Assembly (NCBI GenBank): GCA_002007465.1
Contig: LNAC01000003.1
Coordinates: forward strand, 9,080,865 to 9,144,864
DNA: 64,000 nucleotides
Origin: Ailurus styani
Lineage: Eukaryota; Chordata; Mammalia; Carnivora; Ailuridae
Direction: 5' to 3'
The position numbers and the translations under genes were made by a program. Below, piece by piece: positions 12,998-28,195 of this stretch. Below the pieces are notes generated by a model, which searched no databases, was not told the origin of the DNA, and saw only the letters and a list, made by a program, of their open reading frames with translations. Position 1 is the first letter of the stretch. The number at the start of each line of letters is the position of its first letter.

Positions 12998-13224
12998 ATA
13001 ATTTCATTTTCAATTAACATCTCACATAAGTCTTTAACTGTCCATAGTCACATATAAATTGTAGATTCTACACAGTAGAATCTGTTATTTTATACTTCAG
13101 GGTTAACCTGTAAAACCTGTACATCAAGCTCACTCAGGTTCATTTATCAGTAATGGTGGCTTAGTAATTTGTGAAAGAATTTAGTGAGCCTGAAAAAGTA
13201 GTTCACACGTTTTTCAGCAATGCG

Positions 13225-13430
13225 TCATTCATTCATTCACCAAGTATTTCTTGAGCTCCTACTCTATGACAGGGTTTCCATTAGGCACTCAGAAATTACT
13301 GTTGCAATAATTGATGAAAATCCCTACTTCACGAAGCCTAAAGTATAGAGGCTTAAAGTATAGCATATAGTATAAAAGTAAAAGCAACAATGACTGTAAA
13401 TAAATATCTAATAAAGTTGTGATTCAGGCT
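13225..13430 (-). mobile_element. L2 3' end, antisense (old)
   Basis: CATTCATTCATTCACCAAGT followed by TTTCTTGAGCTCCTACTCTATGACAGGG, TTAGGCACTC and AAAATCCCTACTTCACGAAG matches the reversed L2 3' end. Confidence 0.6.
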
Positions 13431-13537
13431 ATGAAAGAGAACAGCATAGAAAAATGTGAAAGTTGAAAATATGCTAAGATAGTTTCTTTGAAATGTCTGT
13501 AAAAAACGATAGAGAAACTTAAAAATATTTGTGATAC

Positions 13538-13743
13538 TGGGGTGACTCGGTGGCTCAGTTGGTTAAGCCTCTGCCTTCGGCTCCGGTCATTGATCCCAGG
13601 GACCTGGGATCCATTCCCGCATTGGTCTTCTTGCTCAGCGGGGAGCCTGCTTCTCCCTCTCCCTCCTCCTGCCCCCAGCTCCCGCCTTGCCTTGTGCTCT
13701 CTCTCTGTCTCTGTCAAACAAATAAATAAAAATCTTAAAAAAT
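13538..13743 (+). mobile_element. Can-SINE, sense
   Basis: Head GGGGTGACTCGGTGGCTCAG, CT-rich middle and tail TCAAACAAATAAATAAAAATCTT. Moderately diverged. Confidence 0.9.
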
Positions 13744-14126
13744 ACATTTATGATCCTTTTTTGAAGCTTAGGCAGTGGTAATTTAACAGATAGTAATAAA
13801 ATAATATACTTTCTTGTTTGGGGGGTTTTCTTAGTTTGTAATTTTTACAGAGAAGACAGAGCTTAAGTACAGAGAAGAAAAAGGCTAACTTTAAAAATTT
13901 AAAGGGTTTCCAAGTTATATTTTATTCAGGGCTTTTGAATTAAGCAAAGAAACTTTGCCTTTTATAACCTTCAATGTAGAAATCAATAAAGTTCAATGAA
14001 GACCTAAATCGGCTGTCCGCTCATATTTATCATAGGCAATTTGTGGTAAGATATGAAGTAAAACATAATATTGATTAATAATTTTGTTAACTATGTGGTT
14101 AAATCTTCATATTAAAATATTCAAGG

Positions 14127-14304
14127 AAAGCCTGGGTGGTTTGGTCCATCAAGCGTCTGACTTGACTTAGGCTCAGGTCATGATCTCAGGGTTATGAGAC
14201 TGAGGCCCATGCTGGGCCTGTGAGGAGTCTGCTAGAGAAGCTCTCTCCCTCTCCCCCCACCCCATGCATGTTCTCTTTGTCTAAAATAAATAAATAAATC
14301 TTAA
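14127..14304 (+). mobile_element. Can-SINE, sense, diverged
   Basis: AGCCTGGGTGGTTTGGTCCA, then GGCTCAGGTCATGATCTCAGGG and tail AAAATAAATAAATAAATCTT. The head is mutated and the middle carries indels. Confidence 0.8.
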
Positions 14305-14534
14305 CTATAACAAAAATAAAATAAAATATGCAAATTAACTAAATAGCAGTTTCCCCTAATTTTTTATATTCAGAAAACATCTGCCTGTCCACCCATCAAG
14401 AATGGTGGCCAATGCTAGGCTAGATGGCCTTTAAGAGTCCTTTCTTGAAATGTAAGATATTAAGGATGTAGAACACAACGAAGTACTTCAAGAAAAAAAA
14501 TCACTCCAAAGTTCTACATGAGAAGTTTTGCTTA

Positions 14535-14720
14535 TTCAAAAAATGTCAAGTGTCAGTTATATTCCTGGAAATATTCTAGACATTCAGAATAAATAAAAAA
14601 TATAAAATCTCTAAGCTCATGGAGCATACCTCATAGTGGGAGATGCAGGCAATAATCAACCAAACAAACAAATTTGGTATCAGGTAATGTTAAATACTTA
14701 GAAAAGATTACATGTGAATT
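14535..14720 (-). mobile_element. L2 3' end, antisense (old)
   Basis: GACATTCAGAATAAATAAAA...CTCTAAGCTCATGGAGCATACCTCATAGTGGG...AATAATCAACCAAACAAACAAA fits the reversed L2 terminus. Family call is from memory. Confidence 0.5.
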
Positions 14721-15043
14721 ACATGAAAATTTCTATACTAATGGATAGACCAAGTTCATAATTACTATTGCTTGAGAGTGTGGGAAATATGCATGGGATA
14801 CTCACCTCCAAGAAGAAAAAATTGCACTTCCTCAGTGGATTTACTTAACTCCAAAACTTTTTTTTAAATGACTGCTTCAATTTCTCTAAGAATCAGGAGG
14901 ATATTTTAATGCCCATTCAGCATGAATGCATGCTATAGACTTTCTAAAGCCCCCAATAACATATCTTCCATCTGTGTAGACTTAATCACTCATTATGACT
15001 GTGATTTAATTCTATTTTGCCCACCTCAAAAATGGGGAAAACT

Positions 15044-15245
15044 GGGATGCCTGAGTGGCTCAGATGGTTAAGCGTCTGCCTTCAGCTCAGGTCATGATCC
15101 CAGGGTCCTGGGATAGACTCCCACGTCGGGCTCCCTGCTCAGTGGGGAGCCTGCTTTTCCCTCTGCCTCTCCCCCCTGCTCCTGCTCTCTCTCTCTCCCC
15201 CTCTGTCTCTCTCTCTCTAATTAATAAATAACATCATTTTTAAAA
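15044..15245 (+). mobile_element. Can-SINE, sense, with target duplication
   Basis: A full-length copy from GGGATGCCTGAGTGGCTCAG to the A-rich end. It is flanked by AATGGGGAAAACT (15031-15043) and AATGAGAAAAACT (from 15246), an insertion duplication with one substitution and one indel. Confidence 0.92.
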
Positions 15246-15551
15246 AATGAGAAAAACTAAAGTGGCTCTACTGTACAGCTATTCAAAGAAAAACTAAAAT
15301 TCTTTTTAAAAATTTTAAATGTGAAGCTCAGGTCCTTCAAGATGACAAGTTTTATTTTCTGAGTTTGTAACACATGTAACCAAGCTTGGACAACTTTAAA
15401 AATATGTATTCTATCAAGACTGAAGTTTTGGAGGCTGCTGTACACAATACTTAGGAAGCTCACAAATTTGGAATCTTCGCTTTAATAATGTTTTCAGATC
15501 AATGATCTTTATTGCTTTATTATTCTGTCTTTTGTAAACAATTCTAACTAG

Positions 15552-15698
15552 GTATATGAAGGGGAACCCATAAATGAAAGTGGAGAACAAAATAAAAATT
15601 CGAATAACGGAGGCTTAGGGAAAAAAATGAGAGTTATTTCCTGGACAATGAAGAAAAAAGTGAGTAAGAAGTACATCAAAGCCCTTTCGGAGGAAAAG
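15552..15698 (+). CDS. SAMSN1: SAMSN1 coding exon 3 (nuclear localisation segment)
   Basis: This 147-bp exon carries 49 codons in phase 0 at both ends, with acceptor AACTAG and donor AAG|GTAAGT. It encodes residues 25-73. The first half (VYEGEPINESGEQNKNSNNG) is polar and probably disordered. The second half carries two basic clusters, GKKMR and MKKKVSKK (about 47-64), a good match for the nuclear localisation signal that gives the gene its name. The human protein, as I recall it, has three glycines where this reads GG, so one codon appears to be missing here. Human HACS1 moves between cytoplasm and nucleus; the basic clusters support the same here by inference. Confidence 0.97.
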
Positions 15699-15924
15699 GT
15701 AAGTGTACTCTACTAATCATTTGTATCTTTCTATTAATTTTTTCTTAAATAAGTCAACAGATTCTTTTTCTAGACATAGAATTACTTGGCCTAGGAAAGA
15801 CTTCAACATCTATTTTCTCCCTCAATAACTGTGCCTAGAAATTAGATGGAAAAAATTATTACGCCTATGTTAATAGAGGAAATGGAGGCTCAGAAAGATC
15901 CCACATGTAGTGTATGAAGAATGG

Positions 15925-17200
15925 TATGTCATATGTTGTAGCAAATACCAGTGCTTCATTTCTTTTTATTGCCAAATAATATTCCATTTTATACATAAAC
16001 TATATTTTATTTTTCCTTTCATCGGTTGATAGATATTTGAGTTGTTTTCACTTTCTGGCTGTTATAAATAATACTGCTATAAATATTTAGGAGTTTTTGT
16101 ATGGGAATACTCTTGTTTCTCTTGGGTATATGGTAACTATCTGGTATTTTGAGAAATTGGCAACCTGCTTCCCAAAGCAGTTGCATCATTTTACATTCCC
16201 ACTAGGAATGTGTGAGGGTTCCAACTTCTCCACCTGCTTGCCAACATTTGTTACTGTCTTTTCGATGCTAGCCTTCCTAGTGGGTGTGAAGTAGAATTTC
16301 AATGTGGCTTTGATTTGCACTTCCCTAATGACTAATGATGTTGAGAATCTTGTCGTGTTCTTATAAGCCATTTGTATATCTTCTTTAAAGAAATGTTTAC
16401 TCAGGGGTTCGTGGGTGGCTCAGTTGGATAAGTGTCTGCCTTCAGCTCAGGTCATGATCCCAGGGTCCTGGGATTGACCCCTGCACGAGGCTCCCTGTTC
16501 AGCAGGGAACCTGCTTCTGTCTCTCCCTCTGCCTCCAGCTCTCCCTGCTTGTGCTTGCACTCTCCCTCCCTCCCTCTCTCTCTCTGTCATATAAATAAAT
16601 AAAATTTTAAAAAAATGTTTACTTAAACCTTTTGTCCACTTTTTAATTAAGCTATTTAGGGTTTTTTTTATTGTTGGCTTTTAAGCTTTTTAAAAATATA
16701 TCCTGGATGCAATTACCTTATCAGATATATGATTTGTAATATGATATATTTTCTCCCATTCTGTGGATTGTATTTTCACTTTTTTGATGGTGTCATTTGC
16801 AGCACAGATGTTTATAATTTGATGTGGTCCAATTTATCTATTTTTTTGTCATTTGAACTTTTAATATTGCAGTTAAAAAACTATTATTTAATCTAAGGTC
16901 ACAAAGATTTACTTCGGTGTTTTCTTGTAAGAGTTCACAGTTGTAGCTCTTAAATTTTGGTGTATGAACTACTAATTTTTCTATGGAGTGTAGTAGGAGT
17001 CCATCTTTATTCTTTTGAATGTGGATATCAAGTTGTCAAAACACTAATTTGTTAAAAGTTCAATTACTTTACTATTGTCTTTTCTTGGTAGCCTTATTGA
17101 AAATCAATAGATAATACATGGTCATAATTATATGGATCATAAATATATGGGTTTATTTCTGACTCTCAATTCTGTTACATTGATCTGTAAGTCTTAGTCC
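15925..17200 (-). mobile_element. Antisense L1M 3' region, split by a SINE
   Basis: In order: TATTGCCAAATAATATTCCA, CTTGGGTATATGGTAACTAT, ACATTCCCACTAGGAATGTG, TGACTAATGATGTTGAGAAT and TTTCTCCCATTCTGTGGATTG. This is the reverse complement of an L1MA/L1MB-type 3' region. A Can-SINE at 16404-16613 interrupts it. Confidence 0.75.
16404..16613 (+). mobile_element. Can-SINE, sense, inserted into L1M
   Basis: Head GGGGTTCGTGGGTGGCTCAG, CT-rich middle and tail TAAATAAATAAAATTTT. The L1 words AAATGTTTACT on the left and AAATGTTTACTT on the right are the target duplication, so the SINE is younger than the L1. Confidence 0.9.
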
Positions 17201-17753
17201 ATTCTTTTTTTAACCCACTAGGGCTTCTGTCTATAATAATTCATTAAAATAGTAATCATAATTGGTATTAACCTCTGTGTTGCTGAATTTACTGGTCGCT
17301 TTTCTTACTTCTTACCTTACTTGTCAACGTATTTGACTCAAGTGATGATTTCAATACATTTGAAACATTCTCTTTTCTTGGTTTCTTTAACTGGGCATTC
17401 TTCCAGCTTTCTTCCTTAGAGTTTCCTTTCTTGGCTTGGTGTTCTTTCCTGTCTCTAAATATTGAGTCCTTCCAAGGCTTATTCCTAGATGCTGTACTCA
17501 GTCCACTCTTCCCCTCAGTGATCTCATCTAGTCTCATCACTTTGTTTTTTGCAATTCTATCTCTAGCTATGATATCTTTTCTGTTGTACTTAAAAAACCA
17601 ATTGTGTATTCAATATCATCATTTATACGTACCATAGTTATCTGGAACCCAATATATCCAAAGCTGAATTATTAATTCTCTATGGTCTACCAAAAAAACA
17701 TGTTTCTTGTCCAGTCTTCCCAGTAGTGATAGACAACATTGCCATAACTCTAG

Positions 17754-17862
17754 ATGCAAGGAAAGGAAGAAGAGAAGAGAAAAGAAAAGAACAAAACAGA
17801 GAAGAAAAGGAAAGAAAAGAAGGAAGGTAGGAAGGAAGGAAGTAAAGAAAGAAGAAAGCCTA
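17754..17862. repeat. GA-rich (GAAA/GGAA)n tract
   Basis: Almost pure purine over 100 bases. The Lys/Arg/Glu-rich open frames here are compositional. Confidence 0.9.
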
Positions 17863-18960
17863 AGAACCATTCCAAATTCCTTTTTTCTCTCACCTTTCAC
17901 ACCAATTCATCGGCATATCATCTTGGCTCGACCTCCAAAATCTTACCTAAAACCCATAAACCTCTCTATGTAAACTATTCCTGCTTTAGATCAATCAACC
18001 AACCAACCAAGAACAACTTCTCTTGCCTAGACTGCCATAATAACCACCTAATTGGTCTTCTTTCTTCCACTCTTTCATCCATAAAAGCCATTCTCCACAC
18101 AGAAGCTGGAAAGGTCTAAAGTGGAATTCAGAACACATCATGCCCCTTGGTTAAAATTTTACAGTGCCTTCGCAGTGCCTTCCCTTACTATAGTATGTTC
18201 ATTCCCATCCTCCGAGAAGCAGATCCTAAGAAAGCAATGTACACACCAAAGATTATTAGGGAAAATGAATGTGAAGGATAGAGAAAGAAGAACTGGATAG
18301 GGAAAGCCTTCAGACAACAGCACAAGTTTGACACCCGGGAAAGGAGAGGAAGAAAGCTTTAGCCAGATTGGTAGATAGTCCTTGAACCAAAGTTTTCCAT
18401 TAGAGGAGCCCTATATCCCACCATAATGGACTCAAATGGCCCTCTCACTGTTTCAGTCACTGGTGGAGAGCACGGCTTCCATGCAGATGCAGTGGTGGAT
18501 TCGGTAGCTGGGGCTGTCAGTAAAGAAGGGTCTCACAGCAAAAGAGCTGAGTGACACATTTCCATGACCACCACAGATGGTTTATAAAGCTCTTACTGAT
18601 CTGGCTCCAGTCTATTCTGAGCTCATTTTCTAAAACTCGGCTTGTTCTCACTCAGCTCCAGCTACATTGGCCTGGTCTTCCTGCTCATAACCCAAGCTAA
18701 TTCTGAGTTGAGTTATTTTGTTCTTGCTATTCCTTTTGTTCAGAAAACTGTCTCCAGTTCTTCATATAAGTTACATCTTAACATTCAGATCAAGAATTCA
18801 GAGTATATATTACTCTATAGAGGAGGTCTTTGGAGGCTACTCCATCTAAATCAGCCAACCTTCTCCTAACCCTAATCCTAGGAGCTAATTCTCTCACATC
18901 ACTCAGTTTTATTTCCTTCATAGCACTTGTTCCCTGAAATTTTCTTTTGCACTTTGTTTA

Positions 18961-19010
18961 CACACACTTCCCCAAACACTAAACACACACACACACATGC
19001 ACACACACCC
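18961..19010. repeat. CA-rich microsatellite
   Basis: Interrupted (CA)n runs. Confidence 0.85.
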
Positions 19011-19940
19011 TAACACCCTAAAATGCATCTTATTAGAGCAGGGACCCTGTGATCTTGTTTACTATGGTATACCCAGTTCCCAAAACAGTGCCAGGTACTT
19101 ACAAGGTGTTCTCTAAACTTGTGTTGAATGACTGAACAAATGAATAAAGGAATGTATAAAAGCAGAGAATCTAACTGAGTATATATCATATATGTATTCT
19201 GAAGTTTTATTGATGTTTATAAATGCTCATAAATGAGGAATATAGAATTACATTTTGATGAATATTAAAAAATTTATAGGTTTTGTCTAAATTCTCTAAA
19301 TATGGAAGACATTTGAGATGTTTTCAAGCAGATGTAATTTGTTTTGAAATTGTCTGTCTTTCCTAATTTTATGCAGGATTTTCTTTTCACTTGACTAGGT
19401 GTGCAAGCTTGGTATGAGATTTGTAAAGCTTCTTAGATAAGCTTTGCTTTAGAATTGCAAAATGTGCATGTTTTATTCATATCTAGTGATCTGGTAGGGT
19501 GCAAACAACTGACATGAAACAACTATGCAGAATTTAAACTTGTAATATCAGATCTCAAAGATTAGTAATGGTGGTAAATAAATGATAAGGAGACCATGAA
19601 GAAATGAAAGTGCTTTAACAGATAAAGCATAGACGTTAGTAAATTTAACATTTCTGATTAAGTAGTATCAATATGATATTCATCCTAATTTATAAAATGA
19701 ACTATTATGATTTTATTTGAATTCCATAATGTGGAGTGTTTCATCTAAAGAATTTTTCCAAATATAATGTGTTTTGCTAGAAATTGAACTAAAGATTAAT
19801 GACCCTCATATTTTATGCTGATGTATTCCTAAGTATTTTATTGGTAAAATATGTCTTGTTTGTTAAATCGATGCACACAGTGAATATCTCCATGGAAATC
19901 AGTTCTCTGCACTTAACCTCTGATATGTTTTTTCCTGAAG

Positions 19941-20070
19941 GATGAGGAAGATGGAGAGGCTGCCCTCCCATATAGGAACAGTGACCCAGTGATTGGATCT
20001 CACACAGAGAAGATCTCCCTCAAAGCCAGTGACTCCATGGATAGTCTCTATAGTGGGCGGAGTTCATCAA
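19941..20070 (+). CDS. SAMSN1: SAMSN1 coding exon 4 (Ser-rich linker)
   Basis: This 130-bp exon follows acceptor TTTCCTGAAG and ends in phase 1 at donor TCAA|GTAAGC. It encodes residues 74-116 and the first base of Ser117. The product begins DEEDGEAALPYRNSDPVIGS and continues through a Ser-rich stretch ending SMDSLYSGRSSSS. DSMDSLYSG is a recognisable SLY-family motif just ahead of the SH3 domain and offers several Ser and Tyr phosphorylation candidates (inference). The AAG acceptor is less common than CAG or TAG but is preceded by a T-rich tract. A carnivore L1 3' fragment begins only about 65 bp into the following intron. Confidence 0.97.
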
Positions 20071-20136
20071 GTAAGCCTATAGAATAAGGGACGAGATCCT
20101 AACTGGGAGGGTTAAGTTAAATTAATTAAAAACAGC

Positions 20137-20350
20137 AGATTTTAACTATAGAGAACAAACCGATGGTTACCAGAGGGAAAGTAGGTGGGGAGATGTGTGA
20201 CATCGGTGATGGGGATTAAAGAGTGCACTTACCATGATGAGCACAGTGTATTGTATTGAAGGGTTGAATCACTATACTGAACACCTGAACCTGATACAAC
20301 ACTGTGTGTAAATAATACTGGAATTAAAACTTTAAAAACAATTAAAAAAA
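20137..20350 (+). mobile_element. Carnivore L1 3' end, sense, 5' truncated
   Basis: ATAGAGAACAAACCGATGGT, TTACCAGAGGG, GTGATGGGGATTAAAGAGTG, GAATCACTATACTGAACACC and an A-rich end match the 3'UTR of carnivore L1 elements. It begins about 65 bp after the exon 4 donor. Confidence 0.8.
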
Positions 20351-20699
20351 GAAACAAATTCAAATGAAAACCAACAATAACAGATTTGCTTCTCTGGGGC
20401 TTGTCAAATTAGCAAAAAGTTTCCAGCTACTTGATAAGAGAAATAGTGGAAATGTAGGACTGCTGAATCCGTAGAGTTGCTGTTGTTTAAAATGATACAC
20501 AATATATTCGATAGAATTATGTATTATTTTGAAACCTTTAACACTGTAGTTCGCAGAGCTCTTGGGGATATGCGTCAAAAAGATCATGTTGGGTGACTAA
20601 ATCTGCATCCTTAAAATAAAAATGTTTGCTTAGGAGAACTAGCATTATCTTGAGTCAAAGTTCTTAAAATGACTTGACGTATTCAGGTAAATAAAATCC

Positions 20700-20890
20700 T
20701 GTTCTCTGTCTTTTCTTCCGTCCCTCCCTTTCTCCTTCCTTTCCTTTTATTCCTCCTTTTTTCCTCCTTCTTTCTTCCTTCCTTCCTTCTCCTTTTCTTC
20801 CTTCTTTCCTCCCTCCCTCCTTTCCTTTCTTTTTTTCTCCTCTTTCTTTTTTCCTCCTGCTGTCCTCTCTCACTTTTTTGCTTCCTTTCT
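20700..20890. repeat. Pyrimidine (CCTT/CTTT)n tract
   Basis: About 190 bases of nearly pure C and T. The antisense Lys/Arg/Glu-rich frames across it are compositional. Confidence 0.9.
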
Positions 20891-22534
20891 GTTCTCTTTT
20901 GCCTGAAGTATTCTGAAAAGAACGGGACATATGCATCACTTCTGATATTCACTTTTTAGGTGTCCATCCAGCATCAGTGAGTAAAAAATGAAATACTACA
21001 TAAATACTAAATAGGAGGAGTATCACCAGTTAGGTGACAGAAAGGAAGCAGCATGTGCTCAACGAGGATTTCCTAAAATCATTGTTTCTAAGAAGGAAGT
21101 CATTCAGGTTTCAGTCACGTATCCTGCTACACTATCTGGATGAAACTACTGATACTGCAGGGGGCCCTTTAACTTTTTTACGTGTTGTACACCATTATAC
21201 ATCCCTCTGATCTTTTCGGGCTTTTAAATGTTTTCTTTTTTTGCAAGGGTTATTTGCCATTTCCTTTTTAATCAACTGCTTCTGTTATTTGAAGATAGAT
21301 CGCAAAGACCAGATGTTTCAGATATCCTGAGTTTTCTTCCTACTTTTCCTATTGGTTGAAAAAGAGTTATTTTGTGAAGAAGAAAAAAAAATGTAGAAAC
21401 ATTTGAAGGATATATTTTTGCATGTGCAAAATTCAGATTTCATTAGTATTCACTTCTGCTGGAAGTTTTAAAATTCTAAATTGTAATGCTGAATGTGGGC
21501 AGAATTTTACTAACTGGAATGTACCATGAAGAGCCAGGGCCAGGGGTGGCCATGGAAGGGAAGGTGTAAGGAGATGGTGGACCACTTAGCTGTTGTCATG
21601 TACAACTTAATTCCGTGATTACATGCAACTCACCCTTTCTTACAATGGTTCGTATTCAATATGGAACATTTCTAAGGTTCTTTCCCTCCTTTCCATAATT
21701 ATTTGATTAAATAGTAGAGAAACCAGGACTGTTCCATCATTGAACAGAGCACTGAAGGGCCTCACCGAAGGAGAAAGTGAGAGTAGTGGAGAGTGGTGAA
21801 AGTGGTGGAGAAACTAAGTTTCTTCCACTAGAAGCCATTCTTGCCCCCATCTTGCAGGCAGCAAAAAGTGCAATCTCTTTTCTTTTTTTTCCCTTGAGGT
21901 TCAGACTCAGAAGGGAAAGGGACCAGAGAACAAGGGCTTGAAGCAATTTAAAAAGCCCAGCTTAGAAATTTTAGAACCACTTGGGAGGACAGACACTGGA
22001 ACACACTTTCTCTTTCCTTCACATTCACACGAACAAAAGTGCTACCTTTTATGCATAGAGATGTTGCTTCAGAATGGCTTTTGGTACATAATAGGATGTT
22101 TGGGAGAGCATTCTAGTTACATTGTGATAAGCGTAGGGAACCTGTGGTCTTCTGCTTTGACCACTTGTGATCAGTAGCACATAACGATCAAACTGTTGCT
22201 ATAGGTTTTTGTCTTCGTTTACAGGTACAAATTTGTCTGGCCTGTACAGGAAGTTAAGTCTATGTTGTCTGCCTCTTTAGCAAGTGTTCAGTGCTCAAAA
22301 CACTGTGCTACAGAATCAGATCACAGAGACTGAAGTGAGAGGGTGTTCGGGTTAGTGGTTGAGGAAAGAAATGGCTCAGAGGACCAAGGTCACTGCTGGA
22401 GAGTGACTGGGAAGCAGAAAAAATAGGAATCCGTCACTTAGAACTCCCTCAGAAGGGCGGCGTCCAGTGCTTCAGCATTATCCCTGCTTAGCTCTATCCA
22501 GATGATGGTTCAGAACGTTACGAACCTTCAGTGA

Positions 22535-25809
<3,275 letters not shown>

Positions 25810-26016
25810 AAAGGAGACATCATAGATATTATCTCTAAAACGCCAATGGGGATGTGGACAGGAATGTTGAACAATAAGGTGGGAAACTTCAAATTTATTT
25901 ATGTGGATGTCATCTCTGAAGAGGAAGCAGCCCCCAAGAAAATAAAGGCACACCGAAAGAGTGGAAAGGAAAAACCCAAGACTCTGCAGGAGTTCTTAGA
26001 GAGGATTCACCTTCAG
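25810..26016 (+). CDS. SAMSN1: SAMSN1 coding exon 6 (rest of SH3, start of SAM)
   Basis: This 207-bp exon carries 69 codons in phase 0 at both ends, with acceptor TGTCTTTAG and donor CAG|GTTAGC. It encodes residues 168-236. The SH3 core continues as KGDIIDIISKTPMGMWTGML, with the conserved Trp at 183, and closes with KVGNFKFIYVDVI (190-202). The usual GxFPxNYV signature is altered: FKFIYV has no proline and no asparagine, which suggests weak or unusual peptide binding. A basic linker (PKKIKAHRKSGKEKPK, about 209-224) follows, then TLQEFLERIHLQ, the first SAM helix. The linker differs from human in several residues but has the same length as I recall it. Confidence 0.97.
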
Positions 26017-27034
26017 GTTAGCAAACCTGTGACCTATTTGATTCTGGTGGCATCCGGATGGAATAATGGAGGAGAATGGATCAGTGTTGGTACAGTTGTA
26101 AAAAAATATAGGACAGCAAAGGAAAATCTGTTTTCTAAGAAGACTTCTTATTTCTCCTTTATTACTTTTATTACACAAGGACAGGTCTTGATATAACCTC
26201 CCTTGGACTAAACTCTAATGGTACTTGGCAGTGACAGTAGAGATTAATGTTGAGAAAGTGCTGTGAAAAGTGAAAAATACCTAGGAGAATAAAAGGTCCA
26301 GAGAAAACATGTAAATGAGAATGATAAAGAGAGTTTGAAGAGTAAAGGTAAAAACCCAGAGAACTGAAAGGAAATATGGAAGGAAAATTACATTTTCTAT
26401 AGGGCAGAGATCAAAAGCAAGTCAAGAGAAGATAACTAAATATAATTGTTTCAAAAGCAATTTGTTAGGAAATAGTGATCATTAAGCCCCCATGATGATT
26501 ATGTTAAGGAAATTGTGTTGTCTGTATTTATAATCCAATTATTTTCTTGTTATATTAGCAAAATTTTTATGAAATATCTACCTTGTTAAATGGTGTGTAC
26601 ATACAATTTACCTAGCCTCATTCAATTTACTGTTTCACAATCCATTTCTAATATTAATGCAGCAGTACTTTGATAGTTTTCAAAATTCATCAAGGCAATA
26701 GCTAATTAAACTTTCCTTAATTGTTTCTCCTGAATTATCTAGTTATACTCCTGTCTGTAGACACACTACCTAGGGCTTCCTATATTACTTCTGGTGCCCC
26801 CCACCCCCAGACGGGGTACTGCTTGCATGAAGTACAAGTTTCAACCTGGCTTCTTCTTTTTGTTTGCTCTATGAGAAAACCAAAGACTAAGGAAGTGAAA
26901 TAAGTTACTCAAAAACCCACAGTCAGATGATTATGTCAGAATGGGGATATTGGTTTTTCTGTTCTAATTAAGTGCCCCTCCTAAGAGACATTTTTAAAAG
27001 AAGTGGTTCTTTTTCTACTTTTTCTTTCTCTCTC

Positions 27035-27088
<54 letters not shown>

Positions 27089-27994
27089 GGTAAAAAGTGG
27101 CTGGTAGTTATTCCTGATGACTTAAAACTTTTATGCTTCCTCTTATTCAGTTTTGGTAACCAAACTAAGGATATTGAAATTATGATCAAGTAAAATGGAA
27201 GGAAGTTTTGATGAAGTTGTGAAGCATTCAACTTCACTTTGCATTTTTATTCTGTTAGAGAGAACAGAGGTTACATAAATAACATACAGACTCAGAAATG
27301 AGAAGCCTATGAATTTTAAATTAATATATATTGATGCAAATGATGGACAAACTATACATGCTGAGAAAAGAAAACTTTTGGGAAAATACTTTTCCCAACC
27401 ACAGTGCTTTTATGCTTAATAAAAACTTTTAACTGAATAAAAAGTCTGGAATTCCTTAGGTTTATATAATTACTTCCACCAAATGCTAAGTCTATTGTTC
27501 ATGCCTGTTTCAAATTCATTTTTTAAACTATCCCAAGAAGTTAGTGAGGGTAAATTATTTTTGCAAGTGAGCAAATAAGAAAAGATGTAGATTCAGAAAT
27601 ATTACTATAATTACTCTTTTAGAGGCATTTTATTGATAGACGTAAGGACACACTAGCTTTGTCAATTGAGCTATTTGAGAAGTGAAGAAGTGCCAAATGG
27701 GATGAATGATCCAGCTCTTTAATTGATCCATGATTTAGCACTGCATGGCTTAAGGTAATTATTTCTTCTTTACATTTGTCCTTCCGGAAGGTGAGAACTC
27801 TCCAACATCTTATAAATGTCCTAGAGTTCGTATGTGGAGAACTAGTACAGAGTAAAATAAAGTTAAGCAAAAGTTCTGGTGGTGCCTTTGGTTTCCATGT
27901 GCATTTCTACACTTTCTTTAAACCTAAAGAGAACTAAAAATAAAATATTTGAATCTGACTAGTTTATATTATGCATATTTTTTCTTCCCCATAG
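26017..27994 (+). other. Intron 6 of SAMSN1
   Basis: Mostly unique AT-rich sequence with a CT microsatellite at 27020-27086. The open frame of exon 6 runs on past its donor to about 26196 but stops being SAMSN1-like at 26017, so it is read-through into intron. I see no other element. Confidence 0.75.
27020..27086. repeat. (CT)n microsatellite
   Basis: A CT run, uninterrupted from about 27039 to 27085, in intron 6. It lies about 900 bp before exon 7. Confidence 0.95.

Positions 27995-28195
<201 letters not shown>

Larger units (their letters stand above)
11450..15551 (+). other. Intron 2 of SAMSN1
   Basis: It contains an antisense MIR (11990-12230), TA-rich runs near 12296-12310 and 12600-12790, an antisense Can-SINE (12828-12997), an antisense L2 piece (13225-13430), sense Can-SINEs at 13538-13743, 14127-14304 and 15044-15245, and another antisense L2 piece (14535-14720). 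I see no extra exon. The acceptor before exon 3 has CTAAC within the last ten bases and only a moderate pyrimidine tract. Confidence 0.8.
17290..19150 (+). mobile_element. L2 mosaic, sense
   Basis: Phrases matching L2 ORF2 and 3' end appear in order: CTAGACTGCCATAATAACCACCTAATTGGTC, ATTCTCCACACAGAAGCTGGAAAGGTC, GGCTCCAGTCTATTCTGAGC, CTTCATAGCACTTGTTCCCTG and CAGGGACCCTGTGATCTTGT. A segment at about 18200-18560 does not look like L2 and may be another element. Borders are approximate. Confidence 0.6.
15699..19940 (+). other. Intron 3 of SAMSN1
   Basis: Most of this intron is repeat: an antisense L1M 3' region (15925-17200) split by a sense Can-SINE (16404-16613), an L2 mosaic (17290-19150) with a GA-rich tract inside (17754-17862), and a CA-rich tract (18961-19010). 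From 19150 to 19940 I see AT-rich sequence without a recognisable element. Confidence 0.8.

Noticed and set aside
20664..20952. Two antisense open frames very rich in Lys, Arg, Glu and Gly
   Set aside because: They are translations of a pyrimidine tract on the other strand.
25846..26196. A 116-residue open frame that could be called as a single-exon gene
   Set aside because: Its first part is SAMSN1 exon 6. After the GT donor at 26017 it reads into intron and loses all similarity.
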